NCBI GenBank assembly: GCA_940671915.1
Contig: CALNVZ010003426.1
Span: 3,804,207 to 3,868,206, forward strand
Reading direction: 5' to 3'
Source: Paracentrotus lividus
Lineage: Eukaryota; Echinodermata; Echinoidea; Camarodonta; Echinidae
DNA: 64,000 bases
Shown here: positions 17,401 through 30,960 of the stretch, one piece after another
Layout: every line of letters starts with the position of its first letter
How positions within the stretch are numbered: position 1 is the first letter of the stretch
Notes under the pieces: generated by a model
Database searches by the model: none
Told to the model about the DNA's origin: nothing
Seen by the model: only the letters and a program-made list of their open reading frames with translations
Translations under genes and position numbers: made by a program

Positions 17401-20400
17401 AGAAGAGTGTTGTCCAAATAAATTACATCTCACCACTGTGTATGTTTCTCAGCAATCAATTGTTACTTCCTGAGAATTAGTTTGACAATGATTTCTTCCT
17501 CTATTTTTCATGTATAAATGGAAAAAAAGTATCGCGTTGAAGGGGGGGGGGGATGTTTTGTCCAGAAAAAAAATAGAACAGCCATTCCGTGTAACTCGAC
17601 ACCCATTGCTTAAAATTTCAAATATAACCAATGAAAAAAATATAGTACTTTTTGGCTAGGTACATATTCAAATGGTATGAATCTGAATTTTCATCAACTT
17701 TTATCTTCAAACAACCGAGTTACACCAACTCAAAGAGACAACAAATTTGCTCCAAAAAGTATGTTTTTTGGTAATGATTTTAATAATTCTATTTAAAGCA
17801 TGTTCCATAGTGAGTAGATTCATAAATTTTAGTATTCTGATACTTTATACCCGTCTTGTCATATCACATAGGTTCCTGCATTTATGTGAACCGAGCGTGA
17901 CAATATTTCAAATTGAAAACACCCTCAAAATGTGTCACGCGAGTCACAAAAATACACCCATATTTTTAGTTCACGTAAAAAGTAGTAGAGTGTATGATTT
18001 GTAGTTGATAAAAAGTAAGGAGCTTAGGGTCCTCAAATATACCACCAAAGAAAATTTTCAAGTGCAGACCCCTTCATTATGAAAAAACACCCTAAAGCAC
18101 TGTCACGCGAGTCACTTTAGGGTTTCTTTAATAGGGTACTGTCCCGCTCGCGAGTCACATTTTACAAAACAAGCAAAGTTTGGGAAAATAAAGATAATGA
18201 TTAGGATTTTGTTGGAAAGAAATAAAATCTGCCTTCAAATAAGTCTTGTAAAATGTTCTGATTATCAAATTGAGGATAACAATTGGGTTATTAGGCCAAA
18301 AGTGAGAAATAATAGACCTGTAAATTTTACATTGGAATTTTGGTGAAAATGAGAAAAAGTGGATGGATTTCAACCCCTAAGATATCTGCCATGGAGTTAT
18401 TAAATCTTCTGAAACTTGGCATCCTTGTAAGACATATTAGGAAATATAATCCCTCAAAGTTTCATACCTTTATCTTAAATATTTTCTGAGTTATCAAAAT
18501 TTATAATCATATAGGTTTTCATATTTGCTTTTCTATAAATTATGTTGCTACAATACACAAGTCAATGGGAAAATCACCATTTTGCATTGCATGTTCCAAG
18601 ACCTCCAAATCTATCTTGAATGAAATTATTCTTTTGTTTTAAGTTGTATTATAAATGTTTTGTTTGGTTGAATTGTGGCCCATTCTACTATACAACATGT
18701 ACATGTATGTAATCATGATAATTGGTTCAACTTTTAGTCCAAAATGACACTTGTCACGCAAGTCACACTCCTGTGTTACGCGAGTCACATTTTGAAATGA
18801 CGATAGAATTAAAATGACTGGCCAAAGGATACTGAAATTTTACCAGATCATTGCTTAATGTTTCAAAATTATCTCCAGAAAATTTCATGCACATTGGATA
18901 AGTAACTTCTGAGGAAATTTCAGTCAAGTACAGTAAGGTCAGAAACCTTCAGTAGTATCGCGTCACGCGAGTCAAGGAAACAAATGAAATATCTCCAACA
19001 AAAAATGACTTTGCAACCAAAAATTTCTATGTGCTAATGTGTAATGTCATTACCTTGATTGAAAATAAGTAAGAAAAACAGGTCTGCATCATGAAATTTT
19101 GAAAGCAATTAGCCTAACAAGTTGAAATTTTGTGTTAATGTCACGCGAGTCACAATGGAATGGCTGAGAACGTAAATGTTGGATATTATTGCTGCATACA
19201 ATGCATATCGCTAACATTCTCTCTATCTCTCTCTCTCTCTCTTTCTCTCTTTATCTTTCTTGTCATCCACAGGTTCTGGCATGGGTAAGCGACATATATC
19301 TTGATCATTCATAATTTTTCACTGCTTGCTTTAATTGTTTGATACTTAAGTAATTAATGCGACCCTTCTTTCTTGGTTTCCTGTTTTTCTGTTATAATTA
19401 CATGTAATACAAGGTAAAGACCAATGGTTCACGACTTTTTGTAAATGAATAATCAAACCTAGACTTAGGGCAATGCTACTTTTTTTTCCAAATAGAGCAT
19501 AGGTCTGACCTTTTTCTCTTTAACACAGTATAAATGTAAATATCCAGAAAGGGCAGGTAAAGTCTCCCAGGCCAAACAGATGGACACTATGGGGAAAGAG
19601 CACAAAGGCATGACATTGATGGCCATCAAATTAAAACCTGAAATACTACATTATCAGCAAAAAATTGTATTGTAAGATATTAAGGAATTGAATTAAGGTC
19701 ATAATTACAATGTACATAAGTTTTTTTTTTTTTGAAATTGTGCATGAAAAGAAGTAATACACGCCGAGGTGAAGTGAAGCAAATACAAGAAGTCTTTGAG
19801 ATTTGGGTTTATGGATCTGTAAATATTGTTTCCATAAATTTGATGATATCACAATCTTGTTTAATAAAGTGTATAATAATGCAATAAATTAAATGAATGA
19901 AATGGTTAACAGATTAGTTTTGGTTTCAGGTTATGAATTGTTTTTCATATTTCTTTGCAGCATACGCCTTTGTGGATTATGTGGACAAACGGGATGCAGA
20001 GGTAGGTTTCATGGGCTTTTTTGAGCAATTGTTTTGTCTTTGATGATATTCAACAAAAAAGATGATGAAGGTCTAGCCTAAGATTTGTTTTACAGATTGC
20101 TGTTTGGTGTACAATGTAGGCTGTAATCTTATTTCATTCCCATTTCCATTTCATTAAAATTGAGGAAAATTCAGTACATTAAGTTAAGTCTTCAAATTAT
20201 TAAATACAGCTACAGGTAAATAAGGTAATTATAGGGAAGGAATTGTGCATAAAATTTTCACCAAAAATGCAATTCCTACAAAATGATAAGCAAGACTGTG
20301 TGATATTTTTTGTAACGTCTGTTACCATGGAATTCTCCCGTGGACGCAATTCTCCAGCATACTATATAGTTGTTTTATTTTTACAATCTATATTGATATT

Positions 20401-23400
20401 AATTTATGAACATTGAATCCTTTCCATTTTCTCTGATTGCACTCTTTTTACCAAGATTTAAACTGTTATACTATAATTCAAGCAAGGCACCAGAAATGAA
20501 TTTTTATTTGTCAGAGATTTTTGCTCTTTCCGTTGAGAAGAAAGGAGATTGTTCTCTATAGGCCCTTGTTAATTAGTAAATTATCAAAAATTTACATTTT
20601 GTACTGGTATGATCTATGATCAGTTCAAACTTCATCTACTGATGATAAGGACCAATAGATGGATTACCTATTATCTGAACTACACTTTGGTCTTTATCTT
20701 TAATATCATTAGATGTTTCCTTTTCCAATTAGAGGTTTATCATTCAGATGGACTTTGGGCCTACAAATAAAAATATAGTCCACTACTGGTAGAATGAGGT
20801 GTTTAGGACCAACCAAATTTCCTCGTGATATCAAATTCTCGTTTAACTGAGAACATTCAAGTTAGGATTTGGAGGATTGCCCCATTAAAACAAAGTCTCA
20901 TAGGACATGTAACTATAAAGGGATTTGACAATTTATGGAAAAAAAACCCCAGAAAGACTAAGTCAAAAAGGCATACATTGTGTTTTTTGCAATATGGCCA
21001 AAAGGTCTATTCACGTTTAATTCATTTTTTTTTAATGATGTTCTCATCAATTAGTTGATTTCTTTATCCATTGATCAATTTACTAAAATACCTGAAATGT
21101 CACAAAGTTTCATTATATTTTGTTTTACATTTGTATGCAGAGATGAATATTTCTGTGATAATTCCTCAAAATATGAGGTCAGTGTCTCCTAGATCAATCT
21201 CGAGGATATTCAAGAGAAATTGTTTCTCACTTCCTTGTGTATTTTCCAGCCTTTGTTTTCACAATATTTTAATATTCATAATATCTAGGTTCTATTTTCA
21301 GTTTCACTTGCCTCAAAAATGATAAGAATATGCAGGAAATGCCCCCATTTTCTGTGTCTGATGCCAGAGTACTTTTCAGACTTTCAATCATTATGAAGAT
21401 TTGTAGTAAACATTTTAAATTTAAATTATAAGTACAACCTCAGAGCCCGTAACCTCAATATAGATTTGCATGTACATGTACATTAGAAAGTGAAACCCAA
21501 AACATTGATATTGTATTTACATTATGATAGGGAAGTTGTATGCTGTTCTTGCGATGTGGTTGAATTTGATATCAGACACACTACAAATATTTTGACTATT
21601 TATGCATAAGCTGGTACAATTACTCACATGATCTGTACACATGTCGGAGCTTTTTGAACATGAAGCGTGAATTTTATTCAAACAAAATTCATATTGCTTA
21701 CTCGACCTGAAAACCACATAAAAAGATATTTCAGGGGAATGTTTTGCAGAAAATATTGATCATAAATGACCTTGGACAATGTAATGTAGTCTAGTATATG
21801 ACACTGTTGTTAAAGAAACTAGTCTACTGAAAGAGAAATGGTTTATGAATTTGTAAATGTACCTCTTTCTATAAATCAATAATAATAATTATAAAAAAAA
21901 GGTTTTCTGTAATCAGAATCTAATTGAAATGCAAATGCAGAGTCTAAAAAGCAAGTACAGTTCTTGCCCAATCCATGACTTGTCTTTCTTTTCAGTCATC
22001 ATATTTATACAAAAATTGAAATGAAACTTGATTAAAACTTTGGAAATTACTATTTGCCAAATTTCAGACCTTTTTAACCAGTTCATGTATTCACCTTTAA
22101 CGTCCCAGTTATTGTTGTCTTTTGTATAAAATCCAGCTTAGTCACATTTTGGACTAAGCAATTAATTTTCAAACATAAATGACACCTTTTATATGACACA
22201 TATTATAATCCTACACAATTATCTTTTGGCATAAAATGAAGTTTTTAAAACCATTTTATTTATGGTCATATTTAAACGTGAGTGACACGACATTTGGACT
22301 GATAGAAGGGCGCATATTTTCGCACTTGTAGGTTATGAATGGATCATGACTACCATATTATGTATAATGTAGGAGTAGCATGTGTCATTACCAGTTGGAT
22401 TTGAATTTTAAAATTGGTCCTGGAAATTATGATTAAAAAACAGTGCGTGAGTGACACGACAGAAAAAAGACATGGGTTTCTGACCATCATTGGTAATGGT
22501 TGGATTTATGCCCAAGTAGATCTCTAAGGGTACCATAAGTGCTGGTATATGTATATGAATATTGTACCTCTCTGACATTTATTGTGTTTATCAATCATTC
22601 CCTTTCTGTGGAAAATGGTCCACCTCTATGTGTCGTGAGTGACACGACATCCAAAATGTGAGTGACACGACCAGTGCCTTAAATTCAACATTTCAAGTAA
22701 ATAACTAAATCGAAATTATCTGTATTTATATGCCATGTTAGAGTAGTCCATGAAATTACTTTAAGCAAAAAAAATCTGACAAAAGTGATTGGTATTAAGA
22801 ATAAGAGGCATTTAAAGCACCATAGTCCCATACATGCAAATTCCTGTTTGCTCAATTATTCAGCGTAAGAAAACTGGATCACATAATGTTTGAACTTAAA
22901 TAATTGTTTGTATTGTAAAGAAGCCTTTGTGTTGATTTCAGATCCTAATTTGTATTTTCAAAGGCACAGCACCACATTAAAATTTCAGCTAAATGTCCCA
23001 CCTAGTCTGAATATGACCTTATTTAGAGTTTGAATAGCACCTTTAATATCCAAATTATAACTATTTAGAGTTTAATAGCACCTTTAATATTCAAATTATG
23101 ACTTTTTCACATTCTGTTTGTTTTTCATCTCCAACCGGCCCTAGCTTTCCGAACACCTCTTCTACTTCCTTCTTCTTGGGAAGCAAGCCGATTCTGTACC
23201 CCATGTTCTACCAAAAGTTCCACCAAAAGTTTGGCGATTTAGAAAAGAAAGGGTCATCTAGAGGCTCAAGTGGGTCTAAGATCTAGCTCTCTACCGGGCA
23301 GTTGACCTTTGACCGGGCTTTCTCTGTCTGTCTGAATTCTGATTGGACGATTCTGGGCAGAGTATGTGTGTACTATTGTGATTGTAAAATGAGAAGATGT

Positions 23401-26400
23401 AACTTGTGGTATCTGTTTTATGTCGGGTAGGTGGCAGGAGAACATGAAAAAAGGCCTCTTTTTCATCCAAAAGTGCTCTTTCAAATGAGCATGAATATGA
23501 GTTGAGACAATTTTGAGTAATTAGTACCATTTACCAATAATTACAAAATATCTAATCAATTGATACAGTAAGTACAGAGTTCACCATCCTCTGTCTTGAC
23601 ACAAAAGCTAGAGAAGGTGTTCTTCATTCATAAGCATGTACATGTACTCTTGAGTAACATGTTTTTGAAAGTAAATTTTTGACAAAGACTGAATTTTTAA
23701 GATGAAAACCAAGTTAACCCTANNNNNNNNNNNNNNNNNNNNNNNNNATCAGGCCGGAAGGGGCGGGGGGGGGGGGGGGGGCGGTTGAATCAACCCCCCC
23801 TCGACATTTTTCCCGCGACCATACCGCGCGCGCGAAAATTTTTTTACTGCGCCGCTCGATGACTTTTTACTTTCACGTCTTGCGCATCTTTTGAAACCAT
23901 TTTTGCGAAAATCGGTCATACGGTGACGACGCTGCACGATTTTTCAAAAAATATCCGTCGGACCGAAAACCGCTCAAAACGTGATTTTGTGTACAAAGTC
24001 AATGCAAATAGAGTTTTCTCACTTGATTCATAAAAATATTGATGATTTTCACTCTCACTGGCTAAAATCAATTTATTTAGCATAATTATGCTTCAAAAAG
24101 ATTCTGCAATCAATTTTGACCAAAAAACAAAGAAAAACAAAAGGTCGAAAAACAAAGAAATACATAAGAAATTTGTAAAACAATAAAATACATAAGAAAA
24201 TGATTTTGATACCGAATTTTTTTTCAAGTACAATTGTTAGGAATGCTACAAAGAATATTTAGACCAAATTTTAGCATTCTATGAGCTTTATTTAGTAAAT
24301 AAGAGCCAAAAAGTAAGAATTATGCATAAATTAAGCATAATTAATGAATATAAATTAAAATAACATTATTTCAGGAAAATTAACGATACTAACTTGTAGA
24401 TTACATCACACACTACCATTGTCAAAATTTCGCGGCGCTCGCGCGATCGGCGGCCGAGATCTCAGGGGGGGTTGATTCAACCCCCCCCCCCCCCCCCCCC
24501 CCCCAGCCATAGGACAGCCAAAAAAGCCCGGCCTGATTAGGGTTAAAAGGGGACTTGAAATTTAATATTTGGCAAGGAATCGGACATGTTTTTACATGTA
24601 CTCTATGCATGATTAAGGACGGAACTAAATTTTACTTAAATGTCTGAAGTTCAGGAAGTAAAATTTGTGAACATAACATTGTGGTTATTATGGGAAAACC
24701 CCATGTTTGAAACACTTCCAAAAAATAAAGTCATGCAACAAGTTTTGCAAGAACAAAGATGATGTATTAAAAAAATATATTATCAAGGAGAAAAAGGAGC
24801 CTTTTTTCAGTAATTTCCTGCACTAACTGTAAAGCAATAATTACATTGTGTGATGAGTATGTCAATTGTCAGTTTAATTGCCAATTAACATTCAGCAATA
24901 TGTGGATGAAAAAATTCTTTGATTATCTTAAATGTTTTTCTCCCAAGATGATTTCCTCATATTGTTTCCCCTTCATTCATTTCATTTGTGTGCTCTACAA
25001 GAATGGTATGAACATTAAATTGGACCAATAATTTGAATGATTAGTTTTCAGACAAAAGGATAGAGGGAATGATCTTTCAAATGATTTGATTCTTTGTGAG
25101 AAACGTCATAATATTACATGTAAGCCTATTGTTCAGTGCATCATTCCCCTGTTATTTTATTGAAATATACTCAACAAACTGGGACAAATTTGGATTTGTT
25201 TTGGTTCATTATATCATTCTCCTGTTATTTTGTTACAATAAACTCAAAAATTGGGATCAAATTTGTGTTCACGCCCTTTCACTGGACTTACAATGATATC
25301 CACCCCCACCCCCTATCTTCTCCCCTACCCCTGTTCCTTCTCTTTCATTTCCACCATTTTTTCCTCTTCAATCTATTTCCTTTTACCAGTCTCCTCGCCC
25401 ACTCTTCAACGTACATGAACCTCTGTTTTTTAGTCATACTGCATGACAGCTTTAAAGCTCACTTTCTTTATTTCCTTGTTTGTAGCTCACGTAGTGCATG
25501 GTGACATGTTCCCTTCCCCTTTACAACTTCTTTCAAATAGTCCCCACCCCCACAACAAAAAAAATAAAAATGCAAATACAAATACAAATAAACAAAAACC
25601 CAAATACAATGCCCACATTATTGGCATCCAAATGCCTGTATTGTCTATTATTGCCAAAATACTTTGACACTCCCCTCTATTTCTAAATGATATGAAAAGA
25701 TATATTTGGGCATGAGAATCTATCCACTTTGGTGAAGTGCAAACTTATCCTGCTTAGAAATGGCTGATTGTTTGAGTTGATGATACATGTAGATCATTAT
25801 GACCTACCATACTAACCCATATCTTCACCTCCTCTCCGAAAACTACCACTAATCTCCTATAGCACTCCCTCCTTTACTTCCCTCCCTTTCAAATCCATCT
25901 TTCCCCTCTTCTCATCTTTTCCTATTCCCGTTTCTTTTTTGCCCATCCCTTCATTCCCTTTCCTTACATCCTTATCAAAGTCATCTCTATCTCACCACGG
26001 ATTCCAAACAACACCATCCACCCCTGTTCCTCCACTCTAAATTATTTTTTCTTTATTCACAAGATTAATATTATTTGTCTTCATTGTTTTTGTAGGATGC
26101 TATCAAGCATGAGAACGGAAAGGAAGTACATGGCCAATGTATCGTGGTGGAGTGGGCTAGAGGACCAAAGAGAGGATTTGTAAGTTAGACCTATGCATTT
26201 AGGAAGGACTCTCTTTTTGATCATCAAATTGGCACCCCGATTATATTATTTCACTCCAACAACGTAAACCTTAACAAAAAAATGATGACTATTTTTATGA
26301 AGTCGCAAAATGCATTTAAAAGAAAATTGGCAATTTGTCGCGTGAATAAATGATTTCACACTTACTGTACAATGCCCAATACTGGATTTCAATGATTATT

Positions 26401-28649
26401 TTCTTTCAAACTGTATTTTAGTAACTGTTTGATATATTACATAAAAAGAAAAATCATATTTATCAGTGATTTTGGTTTTTTCTGCCGATGTTTATTATGT
26501 GATTTGTACCATTCTGGATTTAAAGATGGCCGCCAAAGTGTTGCTAAACAAAGATGTTCACCTCTTTGCGGTTAAACATTTCAAAAGGTTTATTCATACA
26601 AATTGCCCAATATGCTGTTACATATCATTTGTAATTCTTCACACACTGATATTTCTAGGAAGCATCGGAGCTTCTCAGTGAACCAATCATAGCTCCCCTC
26701 AAGCGTTGACCTAGTTATATTTCTTCTTCTCTCTAATTGCTTAGCTGTGTGTTTATCTACTTTCTTTCTATCAATTCCTGACAAATATTCTGCTCCACTT
26801 CTACTTTATTCTAAATATATTGTATACGCGTGGGGTGATTCCTCTCCCCTCTCCAAAGATTTTTCTCTCTATGCGTGCTCATAAGGTCTCTCTCGTACAT
26901 GTGTCGCTTTCTCTCCTTTCTCTCAGAGGTAGACTGATATCGCGATGTAATGTGACTGTCTTACCGTCAAGTTGACTGTGATCGTACGCACAATAATAGT
27001 GTCACAATGAAGAAATGTCGGAAATAAGGACTCTGGAGGAACTAACGAGAAAGAGCCGAGAATGCAGACAGGAAGGGTATGGAGGAGGAAGAGGGAAGGG
27101 AGAAGGAAGAAGTAAATAATATACGTAGTCCTTTATATGATTTATTATCCCCTTGGTGTACGAGCAAGATAACAAAAACAAAAATTCTTTTTGGATTTTG
27201 TCTAATTAACCACTATCAGGATATTTTAAACAATTCAATTTATTTGTCATTTAATAACCCATTTGGTCTATATTAAAGTTGGTCTAATTGCTGTTTTGGA
27301 AACAAATTAATACTCTGCACGAGTGATGGTTAACTTGCTACTCAATTATGTCTTAAAGTAAATGAGACTAAACTGGGAACATTAAGACTGATTTACGCAG
27401 GTAGCCGCCCTACAGAAGTGCTAATGTTATACCTGGTTTATACTCAGATTAAAACCTTACACACTCGAAAGCGAATTGGAAAGATTTGAAGGAGTTGGTA
27501 AAAGGTAACAGTTAAAGCATTAGGGTGCGTGGTTTGGTATACTCTCGCTTAGATCATAGGAATACAGCAAGGTGATAATGTTCTACATGATAAAAATCAT
27601 GAGTAAACAATCAAAGGAACTAAATGTTGCATAGGACCAGGAATGAATGACTAATTGATGGGAAGATCAAGATGATATTTCACCCCGTCCATTATTCCAA
27701 ACTCATATAAAATCTGAAACATGAAATCTTATCCCTGAATCACATTGTAACTAGCAAATAGTTCAAAATATAAAAGTGAAATACAGTGTTAGATTTGTTT
27801 ATATGTCAGGAACATTTGTAAAAAATGATTCCAGATAGGTCTGATTACCCCCCCTCGACATTTTCCGCGACCATACCGCCGCGCGAAATTTTTTTACTGC
27901 GCCGCTCGATGACTTTTTACTTTCACGTCTTGCGCATCTTTTGAAACCATTTTTGCGAAAATCGGTCATACGGTGACGACGCTGCACGATTTTCAAAAAT
28001 ATCCGTCGGACCGAAAACCGCTCAAAAACGTGATTTTTGTTTTACAAAGTCAATGCAAATAGAGTTTTCTCACTTGATCATAAAAATATGATGATTTTCA
28101 CTCTCACTGGCTAAAATCAATTTATTTTAGCATAATTATGCTTCAAAAAGATTCTGCAATCAATTTTGACCAAAAAACAAAGAAAAAACAAAAGGTCGAA
28201 AAAACAAAGAAATACTATAAGAAATTTGTAAAACAATAAAATACATAAGAAAATGATTTTGATACCGAATTTTTTTTCAAGTACAATTGTTAGGAATGCT
28301 ACAAAGAATATTTTAGACCAAATTTTAGCATTCTATGAGCTTTATTTAGTAAATAAGAGCAAAAAGTAAGAATTATGCATAAATTAGCATAATTAATGAA
28401 TATAAATTAAAATAACATTATTTCAGGAAAATTAACGATACTAACTTGTAGATTACATCACACACTACCATTGTCAAAATTTCGCGGCGCTCGCGCGATC
28501 GGCGGCCGAGATCTCAGGGGGGGTTGATTCAACCCCCCCCCCCCCCCCCCCCCCCCCACTCCCCCCCCCCCCCCCCCCCCCACCCCCCCCCACCCCACCC
28601 CCCCCCCCCCCCTCCCCCCCCCCCGCCCCCGCCCGCCCCCCCCCCCCCC

Positions 28650-28688
<39 letters not shown>

Positions 28689-30929
28689 AGCCATAGGACA
28701 GCCAAAAAAGCCCGGCCTGATTAGGGTTAAAAGGGGACTTGAAATTTAATATTTGGCAAGGAATCGGACATGTTTTTACATGTACTCTATGCATGATTAA
28801 GGACGGAACTAAATTTTACTTAAATGTCTGAAGTTCAGGAAGTAAAATTTGTGAACAATAACATTGTGGTTATTATGGGAAAACCCCATGTTTGAAACAC
28901 TTCCAAAAAATAAAGTCATGCAACAAGTTTTGCAAGGAACAAAGATGATGTTATTAAAAAAAATATATTATCAAGGAGAAAAAGGAGCCTTTTTTCAGTA
29001 ATTTCCTGCACTAACTGTAAAGCAATAATTACATTGTGTGATGAGTATGTCAATTGTCAGTTTTAATTGCCAATTAACATTCAGCAATATGTGGATGAAA
29101 AATTCTTTGATTATCTTAAATGTTTTTCTCCCAAGATGATTTCCTCATATTGTTTCCCCTTCATTCATTTCATTGTGTGCTCTACAAGAATGGTATGAAC
29201 ATAAATTTGGACCAATAATTTGAATGATTAGTTTTCAGACAAAAGGATAGAGGAATGATCTTTCAAATGATTTGATTCTTTGTGAGAAACGTCATAATAT
29301 TACATGTAAGCCTATTGTTCAGTGCATCATTCCCCTGTTATTTTATTGAAATATACTCAACAAACTGGACAAATTTGGATTTGTTTTTGGTTCATTATAT
29401 CATTCTCCTGTTATTTTGTTACAATAAACTCAAAAATTGGATCAAATTTGTGTTCACGCCCTTTCACTGGACTTACAATGATATCCACCCCCACCCCCTA
29501 TCTTCTCCCCTACCCCTGTTCCTTCTCTTTCATTTCCACCATTTTTTCCTCTTCAATCTATTTCCTTTTATCAGTCTCCTCGCCCACTCTTCAACGTACA
29601 TGAACCTCTGTTTTTTAGTCATACTGCATGACAGCTTTAAAGCTCACTTTCTTTTATTTCCTTGTTTGTAGCTCACGTAGTGCATGGTGACATGTTCCCT
29701 TTCCCCTTTACAACTTCTTTCAAATAGTCCCCACCCCCACAACAAAAAAAATAAAAATGCAAATACAAATACAAATAAACAAAAACACTAACAATGCCCA
29801 CATTATTGGCATCCAAATGCCTGTATTGTCTATCATATGCCAAAATACTTTGAGCACTGCCCTCTATTTCTAAATGATATGAAAAGATATATTGGGCATG
29901 AGAATCTATCCACTTTTGGTGAAGTGCAAACTTATCCTGCTTAGAAATGGCTGATTGTTTGAGTTGATGATACATGTAGATCATGATGACCTACCATACT
30001 AACCCATATCTTCACCTCCCTCCCGAAAACTACCACTAATCTCCTATAGCACTCCCTCCTTTTACTTCCCTCCCTTTCAAATCCATCTTTCCCTCTCTCT
30101 CATCTTTTCCTATTCCCGTTTCTTTTTTGCCCATCCCTTCATTCCCTTTCCTTACATCCTTATCAAAGTCATCTCTATCTCACCCAGGATTCCAAACAAC
30201 ACCATCCACCCCTGTTCCTCCACTCTAAATTATTTTTTCTTTATTCACAAGATTAATATTATTTGTCTTCATTGTTTTTGTAGGATGCTATCAAGCATGA
30301 GAACGGAAAGGAAGTACATGGCCAATGTATCGTGGTGGAGTGGGCTAGAGGACCAAAGAGAGGATTTGTAAGTTAGACCTATGCATTGTAGGAAGGACTC
30401 TCTTTTTGATCATCAAATTGGCACCGATTATATTTTATTTCACTCCAACAAGTAAACCTTACAAAAAGAATTGATGACTATTTTTTATGAAGGTCGCAAA
30501 ATGCATAAAAAGAAAATTGGCAATTTGTGCGGTGAATAAATGATTTCACACTTACTGTACAATGCCAATACTGGGATTTCAATGATTATTTTCTTTCAAA
30601 CTGTATTTAGTAACTGTTTGATATATTACATAAAAAGAAAAATCATATTTATCAGTGATTTTGGTTTTTTCTGCCGATGTTTATTATGTGATTTGTACCA
30701 TTCTGGATTAAAAGATGGCGCCAAAGTGTTGCTAAACAAAGATGTTCACCTCTTTGGGTTAAACATTTCAAAAGGTTTATTCATACAAATTGCAAATGTA
30801 TTTGTTACTCTTTGCAACTTCTACCACACAAACTGATATTTCTCTTTATTTTCTTACTTTGTTTCTCTCTCCCTCTCTCTCTTCATCATCTTATTGTCTT
30901 ACTTTCTCTTCTATTTTTTTTTATCTCTC

Positions 30930-30960
<31 letters not shown>

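Noticed and set aside
23098-23286. 62-codon frame considered as a cassette exon of the SR gene
   Set aside because: It has no similarity to SR proteins and no clear acceptor and donor in phase.
28458-28794. Poly-Gly and poly-Pro frames
   Set aside because: They are translations of a homopolymer C tract inside a MITE.
29282-29671. 129-codon frame also present at 25096-25504
   Set aside because: It recurs only because the block is duplicated; the frame differs between copies through indels and has no recognisable motif. It is SR gene intron sequence.
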